In this document: in pieces, positions 1 to 7,206 of the stretch
Numbering within the stretch: the stretch's first letter is position 1
How the letters are laid out: the number at the start of each line of letters is the position of its first letter
From: Streptomyces sp. NBC_01216
Lineage (GTDB): Bacteria > Actinomycetota > Actinomycetes > Streptomycetales > Streptomycetaceae
DNA: 64,000 nucleotides
Assembly: GCF_035994945.1 (NCBI RefSeq)
Contig: NZ_CP108677.1
Coordinates: 3,906,001 to 3,970,000, forward strand
Reading direction: 5' to 3'
Program-made: the position numbers and the translations under genes
The notes under the pieces: model-generated
The model's database searches: none
Told to the model about the DNA's origin: nothing
Seen by the model: only the letters and a program-made list of their open reading frames with translations

Positions 1-71
1 GCGGGGCGCCCCGCCGTGGCCCCGGCGGTCCGATTGGACACGCTCCGCACTCGTACGGATACGCTCCGGGC

Positions 72-1628
72 ATGGACTCCAGGCGCTTGCTCCGCACGTC
101 CGCCACCGCCCTCGCGGCGGCCGGGCTGATCCTCTCCGGCTGCACGGGCGGGAACGACGCCGCCGCCGGGCCGTCGTCCGAGCGGAAACCGGCCGCCTCC
201 TCCGCGTCCCCGGTGTCCGAAGCCGCCCTGCGGGGCTACTACACGCAGAAGCTCGCCTGGAGCGACTGCGGTGTCCCCGGATTCGAGTGCGCGACGCTCC
301 GCGCGCCGCTCGACTACGCGAAGCCGGACGAGGCGGAGATCGCACTGGCGGTGTCCCGGGTCCGGGCCACCGGCCCCGGCAAGCGGCTCGGCTCGCTCCT
401 GGTCAACCCCGGCGGCCCCGGCGGCTCCGCCGTCGGCTACCTCCAGGGCTACGCCGGCATCGGCTACCCGGCCCCGATCCGCGCCCGGTACGACATGGTC
501 GCCGTCGATCCGCGCGGAGTGGCGCGCAGCGAGCCCGTCGAGTGCCTGACCGGCCCCCAGATGGACGCGTTCACCCAGGTCGACCAGACCCCCGACGACG
601 ACGGCGAGACAGCGGCGCTGACCGCCTCCCTCAAAGGCTTCGCGACCGGCTGCGCCCAGCGTTCGGCGAAGATCCTGCCCCACGTCTCCACCGTCGAGGC
701 GGCACGGGACATGGACCTCCTGCGGGCCGTCCTCGGCGACCGGAAACTGACCTACGTCGGCGCGTCCTACGGCACCTTCCTCGGGGCCACCTACGCCGAA
801 CTCTTCCCCTCCCGCGTCGGACGGCTCGTCCTCGACGGGGCGATGGACCCCTCCCTGCCGGCGGAGGACCTCAACCGCGACCAGACGGCCGGCTTCGAGA
901 CCGCCTTCCGGTCCTTCGCCGCGGACTGCGTCGAGAAGGCCGGCTGCCCGCTCGGCACCAAGTCGGTCGCCGAGGCCACCGACAACCTCCGGGACTTCTT
1001 CCGCCGGGTCGACGCCCGGCCCCTGCCCACCGGCGAGAGCCGGGCACTCACGGAATCCCTGGCCACCACCGGCGTGATCGCCGCGATGTACGACGAGGGA
1101 GCCTGGCCGACGCTGCGCGAGGCCCTGACCCGGGCGATCGGCGGCCAGGGCGCGGGCCTGCTCGCCCTGGCCGACAGCTACTACGAGCGCGAAGCCGACG
1201 GCACGTACGCGAACCTGATGGCCGCCAACGCCGCCGTGAACTGCCTGGACCTTCCCTCCGCCTTCACCGGGCCCGCAGAGGTGGAGAAGGCCGTGTCCTC
1301 CTTCGAGAAGGCGTCCCCGGTCTTCGGCGAGAGTCTCGCCTGGGCATCCCTGAACTGCGCCTACTGGCCCAGCCCCGCGACCGGCCGCCCCCACCGCATC
1401 ACCGCCAAGGGCGCGGCCCCGATCGTCGTGGTCGGCACCACCCGCGACCCGGCCACCCCCTACAAGTGGGCCCGGTCCCTGGCCTCCCAGCTCTCCTCCG
1501 GCACCCTGCTGACCTACGAGGGCGACGGTCACACCGCGTACGGCCGCGGGAGCGACTGCATCGACACCGCGATCAACACCTACCTCCTCGAAGGGACCGC
1601 CCCGGAGGAGGGAAAGCGCTGCTCGTGA
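72..1628 (+). CDS. Secreted lipoprotein alpha/beta hydrolase, tripeptidyl aminopeptidase (Tap/Slp) family
   Basis: Extracellular, membrane-anchored peptidase that probably removes short N-terminal peptides from proteins or scavenged peptides. The 518-aa product starts with an Arg-rich n-region, a hydrophobic stretch and the lipobox LSGC, with Cys24 as the predicted lipidated residue. A Ser-rich linker follows. The alpha/beta hydrolase core shows NPGGPGGS (oxyanion region), the nucleophile elbow GASYG with Ser232, and a C-terminal Tap-type domain carrying the other likely triad residues, Asp459 (TRDPATPY) and His487 (GDGHTAYG). Length fits the Streptomyces SlpD/SlpE/Tap group. The start is the ATG that gives a proper signal peptide. 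It is monocistronic, upstream of tRNA-Thr. Substrate specificity cannot be read from sequence. Confidence 0.9.
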   Translation: MDSRRLLRTSATALAAAGLILSGCTGGNDAAAGPSSERKPAASSASPVSEAALRGYYTQKLAWSDCGVPGFECATLRAPLDYAKPDEAEIALAVSRVRATGPGKRLGSLLVNPGGPGGSAVGYLQGYAGIGYPAPIRARYDMVAVDPRGVARSEPVECLTGPQMDAFTQVDQTPDDDGETAALTASLKGFATGCAQRSAKILPHVSTVEAARDMDLLRAVLGDRKLTYVGASYGTFLGATYAELFPSRVGRLVLDGAMDPSLPAEDLNRDQTAGFETAFRSFAADCVEKAGCPLGTKSVAEATDNLRDFFRRVDARPLPTGESRALTESLATTGVIAAMYDEGAWPTLREALTRAIGGQGAGLLALADSYYEREADGTYANLMAANAAVNCLDLPSAFTGPAEVEKAVSSFEKASPVFGESLAWASLNCAYWPSPATGRPHRITAKGAAPIVVVGTTRDPATPYKWARSLASQLSSGTLLTYEGDGHTAYGRGSDCIDTAINTYLLEGTAPEEGKRCS

Positions 1629-1683
1629 AGGTGCCGGAGGCCACCCCGGGGGTGGTCGGAGCACCCCCGGAAACTGTGTAGAC

Positions 1684-1711
1684 TTGGCGACGCCGCTGCG
1701 CCCACTATGGA
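1684..1711 (+). promoter_or_regulatory. Probable promoter of tRNA-Thr
   Basis: TTGGCG at 1684-1689 and TATGGA at 1706-1711 are separated by 16 bp. They lie just upstream of the tRNA at 1723, as expected for a vegetative sigma-70-type promoter. Assigned by eye only. Confidence 0.4.
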
Positions 1712-1722
1712 TCGCACAGCAT

Positions 1723-1799
1723 GCCGCCTTAGCTCAGTTGGCCAGAGCAACGCACTCGTAATGCGTAGGTCTCGGGTTCGAATCCCGAAGGCGGCTCCA
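1723..1799 (+). tRNA. tRNA-Thr (anticodon CGT), with encoded CCA
   Basis: Cloverleaf: acceptor stem GCCGCCT (1723-1729) pairs with AGGCGGC (1789-1795), the anticodon stem ACGCA/TGCGT flanks loop CTCGTAA with anticodon CGT at 1757-1759, and the T-arm contains GGTTCGAATCC. The discriminator is T1796 and CCA follows at 1797-1799. The 3' half (1755-1797) is repeated at 12990-13032, so this tRNA gene is the attachment site of a genomic island. Its present 3' flank, including the last two bases of CCA and the terminator, appears to come from the island. Confidence 0.95.
1755..1797 (+). repeat. Left 43-bp attachment repeat (attL core), 3' half of tRNA-Thr
   Basis: Identical over 43 bp to 12990-13032. 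It spans from the anticodon loop to the end of the acceptor stem plus one base. This is the classic footprint of a tyrosine recombinase using the 3' end of a tRNA gene. Sequence diverges abruptly on both sides of the repeat. The two copies are 11,235 bp apart. Confidence 0.92.
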
Positions 1800-1804
1800 T
1801 TTTA

Positions 1805-1838
1805 GACCAGGCCAGATATGCTCTGACCTGGTCTTTTG
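1805..1838 (+). terminator. Rho-independent terminator after tRNA-Thr
   Basis: GACCAGG at 1805-1811 pairs with CCTGGTC at 1827-1833, followed by TTTT. It lies on the island side of attL, so the mobile DNA supplies the terminator for the reconstituted tRNA. The native terminator is now at 13038-13074. Confidence 0.8.
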
Positions 1839-1883
1839 TGTTCAGTTTCTGATGACTGGTCAGCTCTTGTGGTGGCTGGATGT

Positions 1884-1906
1884 TCAGGGGAGCGCGAGGG
1901 GAGCGC
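1884..1906 (+). repeat. 23-bp direct repeat inside left island end (possible integrase arm-type site)
   Basis: This 23-bp sequence contains two copies of GGGGAGCGC at an 11-bp period. It recurs exactly, in the same orientation, at 12848-12870 near the right end. Its place about 90 bp inside attL would fit an arm-type recombinase binding site, but that role is inference. Confidence 0.6.
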
Positions 1907-1921
1907 ATTCGAGCTCCGGAA

Positions 1922-2822
1922 TCAGGACCATGTCCGGGTGGCTGCGGCCCACGTCTGTGTGGCGGCTTCGCCCGTGATGCAGGGATCCGAGAAGGCGATG
2001 ACCTGCTGCACGACGTCGGTGAAGCGTTCGGGGTGGCCGGTTGCGGCAGTGCCTTGGCGGCGGCGCCACGCGGCATAGGAGCTCTGGCGCTGCTCGGCGA
2101 GGTCGGTGATCGCTGTGCTGAGTGGCTTGAGAGTGATGCCTCGGTGGGTGGCCGTGGCGGTCAGCGCGGCGGCGAGTTCCCGGCCGTCGAGGTCGTTGAG
2201 GGTGAGCAGGCGGTAGAGGTCGGCGTAGTCGCGGTCACGGGTGTTGAGGTCGCCGAGCGAGATGGCGGTGGTGAGCTTCTCGGCGATGACAGTGGCGAGG
2301 GGGTAGCCGAGGATCTGGAAGCTCTCCGAGGTGAGCTGCTGCGGGTAGTCGATGGTCTGCGGGCCGGGGGGTGACGGGGTCGCCGAAGCTGACGTCGAGC
2401 TGGAGCTTGAGACGGGCCCGTGCGATGGAGGCGGCCATCGACAGGCGCAGGCCGTGGTACTCGTCCTCTTCGCGGATCGGTACGGTCTTCAGTGTCGCCG
2501 GGTCGAAGGCGACGCCGTCGTCGGTCTCGGTTGCGGCGATGGCCGCGATCCTGCGAACGATCTCGGTTTCCTCGCCGGGGAAGGAACGGCCGAGGATGTC
2601 GATGTCGCGGGTCGTGCGGCGAGCCCCGAACTGGGCGAGCAGCAAGCCGCCCTTGAGTACGAAGTGTTCGCGGCCGAGGGGTGAGATGGCGAGGCGGTAG
2701 AGGAACCGTTCGAGTACGTACTCGACCATGATCTCGTCGGTGGAGCGGTTGGTGCGGCGGGCCAGGTTGCGCAGGTCGTTGTAGACGCGGCCGGCGGTGG
2801 TGCCGCGGGTGGGGTTCGGCAT
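1922..2822 (-). pseudogene. abiEii: AbiEii-type nucleotidyltransferase toxin, frameshifted
   Basis: Toxin of a type IV toxin-antitoxin/abortive infection pair, family of DNA polymerase beta-like nucleotidyltransferases. The uninterrupted 5' frame runs from ATG 2822 to a stop at 2235. It contains KGGLLL (residues 57-62) and the RRTTRDIDI metal-binding motif with Asp73 and Asp75. At a six-G run (2366-2371 on the plus strand) the homologous reading switches frame. Removing one base gives PGPQTIDYPQQL, LGYPLATVIAEKL and about 150 more family-like residues, ending at TGA 1922-1924, about 299 aa in all, the normal length. As read, the protein loses its C-terminal half. A base-calling error, true inactivation or slippage are all possible. 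The start overlaps the antitoxin stop (TGATG). Confidence 0.85.
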
Positions 2823-3436
2823 CAGGCGAGCACCGCCTCGACGGCGGGGCGGATGGTGGACAGCGCGTCCAGTTCCCGAGCGATGTCCTGGAGCTCGCGG
2901 GCGGCGCGGCGTCCGTCGCGCCGCAGGTAGCGGCCGAGTGCGGACAGGGCCAGGGTCTCGCCGATGCGGTGGCGGTGGCGCATGGCGTCGACGACGCTGC
3001 GGGCGGCGTTGTATACGGGGATGGTTTCTCCTGGGGCTGCTTCGAAGGGCTCGATGCCGAGGGCGAAGGTCTGTGCGGTGTACTGGGCGACAGTGGTGGG
3101 CGGGTAGGAGATCGTGGGGCGGCGGGTGCCGCGGGGTACGGCGATATGCACGGTGGTGGGGATGTCGTCGATCAGCTCATGCAGGGCGAGAGCCGACTCG
3201 CCGCAGATGACGGCATGGGGCGCCCGGATGCATACGGCCAGGAGGTCGGCGTGGGCGGTCTCCGGTGCGTCTGCTTTGCGGTAGACGCCACGGGAGAGGT
3301 CGTTGACGGCCCCCTCTCCGACCAGGGTGGCGAGATCGCGAGAGGAGAGCCGCGCCTGGTGTGCTTGCGCTGTGGTGAAAGTGGGGGGCAGGTGAGTCAG
3401 CCGCTGTGAGCGGCTGGGGTCTTTCGCGGCCGTCAT
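2822..3436 (-). CDS. abiEi: AbiEi-type antitoxin (type IV TA), transcriptional autorepressor
   Basis: Cognate antitoxin of AbiEii, 204 aa. The N-terminal part (about residues 15-55) reads like the winged-helix domain of this family (TTAQAHQARLSSRDLATLV, then a GVYRKA strand). The C-terminal part has the AbiEi motifs ESALALHELIDDIPTTVHIAVP and the ending helices that counter the toxin. The stop overlaps the toxin ATG by one base, so the pair is translationally coupled. AbiEi proteins bind inverted repeats in their own promoter, and a perfect 13-bp inverted repeat sits exactly on this start codon (3435-3485). The gene is intact although the toxin frame is broken. Confidence 0.87.
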   Translation of the reverse strand: MTAAKDPSRSQRLTHLPPTFTTAQAHQARLSSRDLATLVGEGAVNDLSRGVYRKADAPETAHADLLAVCIRAPHAVICGESALALHELIDDIPTTVHIAVPRGTRRPTISYPPTTVAQYTAQTFALGIEPFEAAPGETIPVYNAARSVVDAMRHRHRIGETLALSALGRYLRRDGRRAARELQDIARELDALSTIRPAVEAVLA

Positions 3437-3485
3437 GCATCAAATCGTACCCCTCTCGGGTGGTGATGGGTGCGATTTGATGCAT
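3435..3485 (-). promoter_or_regulatory. Operator-like inverted repeat at abiE promoter/start
   Basis: ATGCATCAAATCG (3435-3447) is perfectly repeated in inverted orientation at 3473-3485, with a 25-bp spacer. The proximal arm overlaps the abiEi start codon (3434-3436). The arms are AT-rich in a GC-rich background. AbiEi antitoxins of other bacteria repress by binding paired inverted repeats, so this is the natural operator candidate. Confidence 0.75.
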
Positions 3486-3537
3486 TCGGTGCGCTGGCCG
3501 TCTCGACGGTGGGGCGGCGCCCAGCAACAGGGCATCC

Positions 3538-3830
3538 TTACTCTTGACCCGCGAAACCACCCTTTGCCGGGAGGGCGCCGTCCGGCTTCGCGTGGCCCTT
3601 GCGGCGGGCTCGATCTTCAGGCCACGTTCGGGGAAGAGCCACAGGACGGGCGGTGCTGCGTGCAGTGCTCCATCAGCCACCGGATGCTCGCCGGAGTCCC
3701 CGTCCGGCACCGGTTTGATGCCCAGCCTTCCGTGGATGAGTTCCATCCGGAGGACTTCGCGCTCAGCGGCTGTGGCGATGCGCTCGAAGTCTTCGGCCGG
3801 CATCTTCCGCCGGTGCTCAGCGACGGTCAC
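3538..3830 (-). pseudogene. Uma2 family (DUF820) endonuclease remnant
   Basis: Read on the minus strand from 3830, the frame gives MPAEDFERIATAAEREV, MELIHGRLGIKPVPDGDSGE and, after a small deletion, LWLFPERGLKIE. One frame over it continues as RKGHAKPDGALPAKGGFAGQ and then a stop. These are the N-terminal and PD-motif parts of Uma2 restriction-endonuclease-like proteins, which are abundant in Streptomyces. At least two frame breaks and loss of the C-terminal half make it non-functional. It lies between the abiE operator and the Wadjet operon. Confidence 0.65.
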
Positions 3831-4108
3831 CAGACGCCTCCCACGCTCAGCCCAGGCGGGCCCGGGGCTGCGTGTGGCCTGTTGGCGTCCGGCAGGGCCG
3901 AGCCGCCCGAGCGGGGCCGGAGGAGGCAGCCCGGGGTCAGGGCCGCTGTCCGGCGCCGGGGCGGGATCTGTGAGGGCGCGGAGTCTACCCGCGTCGGCAG
4001 AGCTGGGAGGAGGGTTTCCCCTGCACGGTGTTCAGGCGGCAGACTGGGGGTCAGGCCCGGCAGTGTCCCACCGGTCCGTTCCGCCGTACGAGGAAGCCGC
4101 CGACGCTC
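3831..4108. other. Upstream region of the Wadjet operon
   Basis: About 280 bp with no convincing gene. It must contain the jet promoter, but I cannot pick a clear -35/-10 pair. A GAGGAAG purine stretch lies about 12-15 bp before the GTG at 4109. Confidence 0.4.
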
Positions 4109-5680
4109 GTGAGTCACGATTCCCTGGCCCCGTCGCAGGCCGCGCCGGCCGTCGCCGTTCCCGCAGATGCTGAGGAAGAAGGGGCCTTCGGGATCGACGC
4201 CTTCACCCTCGACGACCGACTTCGGCTCTTCCACTTCGCCGCCGCCGAGAAACGCCACGACTACTTGTGGCTGCTGCGCGCCTTCGAGCGGGGCCGGGCC
4301 AACTACCAGGTGTTGCTGAACGCGTCGGACGTGTCCGGGCTCCTGCGCCAGATGGCCGGGGAGTACGCCGGTGCGGCGGCCGTCGGCGACGTACAGCCGC
4401 TGCTCGACGCGCTCGCCGAGTGGCGTGTGCTCGACCGCAGTTACGACGGGACGCGGGCGGCGAACCTGGCGGAGTACCGCAACCGGCACTACGTGTATCA
4501 GTTCACCCAGGCCGGTTACCGGGCGTACCGGGCCGTGGAGGACGTGCTCGGCGCCGCCCTGGAGGACGCGCAGCTGTCGCGTCTGGTCTTCCCGGACATC
4601 CTCGCCGACCTGACCGCGCTGGCCGAGGCGAACGCCGCGGGCGACGCCGAGGAGGTCTACCGCAAGCTGGGCCGCCTGGACTCCGTGCTGAACGAGATGG
4701 CGCAGCGGGCGGCCCGCTTCTATCTGATGCTCGGCGACCTGGCGCGCACCAACGACACCCGGCCCGAGGTGTTCCTCGCGCACAAGGACGCGCTGCTCGC
4801 GCACATGCGGGAGTTCACCGCCGAGCTCGGGCGTTACGCGCCGCTGCTCGCCGAGGCGGTGGAGAAGGCCGCCGCGAGCGGTGTGGACCGGATGGTCGAG
4901 TACGCCGCGGAGGCCGACGAGCGACTCTTCCGGACCCCGGCCGCCCGTCTGGACGACTGGCGGCAGCGGTGGGGCGGCATCGTGCACTGGTTCGGGGAGC
5001 GTGAGCACAGCGAGGCCGAGCGGCTGCAGGACGCCACGGTCACCGCGATCCGTTCCGTGCTCGCGCTGCTGCGCCGGGTGACCGAAGCGCGGCGCGGCGG
5101 GGTCAGCCGGGAGAGCCAGCTGCGCCACCTCGCCCAGTGGTTCACCTCGTGCGTCAGCGACGACGACGCGCACGCTTTGTTCCAGGCGGTGTTCGGGCTC
5201 GGCGCGCCCCGGCACATCGCCGTCCCCTATCCGGATCCCGAGCTGATTCCGGGCCGTAGCTCTTGGTGGGAGGCCGAGCCGGTGGAGCTGGCCCGCACCC
5301 TGGTGCAGTCAGGCCGTACCCCTGCCCTCAAGGGCCCCGGCCGTATCGAGCGCAACGACGCGGAGCGGGCCCGGCTGCGGGCCGAGCAGATCAGGGAGCA
5401 GGCCGAGCGCCGGGGCGCGGCCGCCGCCCTGGCCCTCGACGGCGCCTACAGCAGGGTCCTCGACGAGGCCGAGACCCGCGCCCTGCTCTCCCTGATGGAC
5501 GTGGCGCTGGCCGCGCGGGTGCCGGTCACCCGGGGCGTGCCGGGCCCCACCGCCGCCGGCTCCGCGCACGGCGTACGTCTCACTCTCGTCCCGACGGGGC
5601 CCGGCGAGGCGTTCACCACGGTACGGACCGTGCGCGGGGATCTGCATCTTGACGGGCTGCGCCTGGAGGTCACCGGATGA
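4109..5680 (+). CDS. jetA: Wadjet type II protein JetA (DUF2397, TIGR02677)
   Basis: Kleisin-like subunit of a Wadjet SMC-type complex that recognises and removes circular plasmid DNA. The product is about 523 aa. The N-terminus has the DUF2397 pattern LRLFHFAAAEKRHDYLWLLRAF, followed by helical segments with LLRQMAGEYAG, RFYLMLGDLA, QRWGGIVHWF and LRHLAQWF, as expected for a winged-helix/helical MukF-like protein. GTG 4109 is preferred because homologous sequence begins just after it. An in-frame GTG at 4028 would add 27 residues without family character. The stop overlaps the jetB ATG (ATGA), so the genes are coupled. It lies inside the tRNA-Thr island. Confidence 0.87.
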   Translation: MSHDSLAPSQAAPAVAVPADAEEEGAFGIDAFTLDDRLRLFHFAAAEKRHDYLWLLRAFERGRANYQVLLNASDVSGLLRQMAGEYAGAAAVGDVQPLLDALAEWRVLDRSYDGTRAANLAEYRNRHYVYQFTQAGYRAYRAVEDVLGAALEDAQLSRLVFPDILADLTALAEANAAGDAEEVYRKLGRLDSVLNEMAQRAARFYLMLGDLARTNDTRPEVFLAHKDALLAHMREFTAELGRYAPLLAEAVEKAAASGVDRMVEYAAEADERLFRTPAARLDDWRQRWGGIVHWFGEREHSEAERLQDATVTAIRSVLALLRRVTEARRGGVSRESQLRHLAQWFTSCVSDDDAHALFQAVFGLGAPRHIAVPYPDPELIPGRSSWWEAEPVELARTLVQSGRTPALKGPGRIERNDAERARLRAEQIREQAERRGAAAALALDGAYSRVLDEAETRALLSLMDVALAARVPVTRGVPGPTAAGSAHGVRLTLVPTGPGEAFTTVRTVRGDLHLDGLRLEVTG

Positions 5681-7206
5681 GCACCCGCGTCGCCGAGAAC
5701 GTCTCGGCCCTGGAACTGGCCGACTACCAGAAGGCCGTGCGGCTGGTCCTGCGGCATCCGCTGATCACGCCGGTGTACCCGGACAGCGGCGCGCTGGCGA
5801 CCGTGCGGCGCTGGGCCGAGCAGCTGCGTACCGACCTGATGGACGTACTCGGATACCGGCTGGTCACCACCGCCGACACCGCCCGCCTCCAGCGCGCGCA
5901 GGACCGGCTCGATGCCACCCGGCCCGCGCTCAGCCGTGCGGGCCGCCCCTTCGACCGGCGCCGCTACGCCTATCTCGCCCTCACTCTGGCCGCCCTCGGC
6001 AGGCACGGAGCCCAGGTCGCGCTCGGTGAACTCGCCGACGCCGTCGCCGCCGACGCGGCCCGTATCGACGGTCTTGGCCTGGACACCGCCCGCAAGCACG
6101 ACCGGGACGCCTTCGTCGACGCGGTCAGCTGGCTCGCCGAACGCGGTGCCCTGAGGCTCGCCGACGGCTCGGCCGCCTCCTGGGCCTCGGATCCGGAGCG
6201 GGCCGAGGCGCTCTACGACGTCGACCGCGAGGTGCTCACCGCCGTTCACCAGCCCACCCGCGTCCTCCAGCACATCACCTCGGTGACCGGGCTCCTGGAC
6301 TCGGCGGGCGCCCGGAGCCTGTCCGAGGGGCGCCGGGCCCAGCGGCTCACCGCCGCCCGGCGGGCCAGGCGCCTGGTCCTGGAGAACCCGGTCGCCTACT
6401 ACGCCGACACCGACCCCGAGCTGACCGGCCAGCTGCGTGCCCCCGCGCTCGCCGAGGACCTCACCCGCCTCACCGGTCTGAGCGTCGAGCGCCGAGCAGA
6501 GGGCATCGCCCTGGTGGACACCTCGGGACGCCTGTCCGACCTGCGGTTCCCCGGCGGTGGCACCGTCGCCCAGGCCGCCCTGCTGCTCGGCTCGCGGATC
6601 AGTCAGGCAGCGGCGCGCACCGGGCGGCACGCGCCCGAGCCGCTGCCCGCGCCGACCGCCGCCGAACGCCTCGCGGACCGGGCCGGCCGTATCGACCTGG
6701 CCCTCCCGGCACACGGCGTGTTCGGGGAGATCGCGACGGGTGCGGCGGGTGCGGGTACGACCGGCGCGGACGCCGGGGCGGCGCACCGCGGGGCGGACGG
6801 GGACGAGGCGGATGGCGGACCGAACGCGGAGAGCGACTCCGTGTCCGCCCCGGAGGCCCGCTACCCGTTCGTCACCGCCTCCTGGCTGCGCGCCCGGATG
6901 AAGGACGTCATCGAGCGGTACGGGACCGGGTTCGCCGCCGACCTGCGCGGCGACCCCGACCGGCTGCTCGACCAGGCGCTGGACCTGCTGGCCGCCATGT
7001 CGCTCGTCGTACGGGTGGAGGGCGGCGTCCTCGCGCTGCCGCTCCTGGCCCGCTATCGCGGGGTGACGGCCGAGGTCAGGACCCGTACCCGGGTACGTAC
7101 CGCCGCGCCTGAGGCCGATGACGCGCCCGCCCCGGCCGCTTCCCAGGACGCCCTCGTCCCCGAGCCCCGCGCGCACACCGCCGACGATGTGAAGGACCCC
7201 GCCTAA
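5677..7206 (+). CDS. jetB: Wadjet type II protein JetB (DUF2398, TIGR02678)
   Basis: KITE-like partner of JetA and JetC, 509 aa. Recognisable DUF2398 features: the N-terminal ELADYQKAVRLVLRHPLITP, the GRPFDRRRYAYLALTLAALGRH segment, RLVLENPVAYYADTDPELT in the middle, and a C-terminal winged-helix-like region. A low-complexity Gly/Ala/Asp-rich linker (about residues 350-390) separates the last domain (YPFVTASWLRARMKDVIERYG). It starts 4 bp inside jetA and its stop abuts the jetC start, so the operon is translationally coupled. The C-terminal tail after about residue 465 is disordered-looking. Confidence 0.86.
   Translation: MSTRVAENVSALELADYQKAVRLVLRHPLITPVYPDSGALATVRRWAEQLRTDLMDVLGYRLVTTADTARLQRAQDRLDATRPALSRAGRPFDRRRYAYLALTLAALGRHGAQVALGELADAVAADAARIDGLGLDTARKHDRDAFVDAVSWLAERGALRLADGSAASWASDPERAEALYDVDREVLTAVHQPTRVLQHITSVTGLLDSAGARSLSEGRRAQRLTAARRARRLVLENPVAYYADTDPELTGQLRAPALAEDLTRLTGLSVERRAEGIALVDTSGRLSDLRFPGGGTVAQAALLLGSRISQAAARTGRHAPEPLPAPTAAERLADRAGRIDLALPAHGVFGEIATGAAGAGTTGADAGAAHRGADGDEADGGPNAESDSVSAPEARYPFVTASWLRARMKDVIERYGTGFAADLRGDPDRLLDQALDLLAAMSLVVRVEGGVLALPLLARYRGVTAEVRTRTRVRTAAPEADDAPAPAASQDALVPEPRAHTADDVKDPA

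Noticed and set aside
3827..5215. Minus-strand 462-codon frame opposite jetA
   Set aside because: Composition typical of a codon-position shadow. jetA on the plus strand has recognisable family segments.
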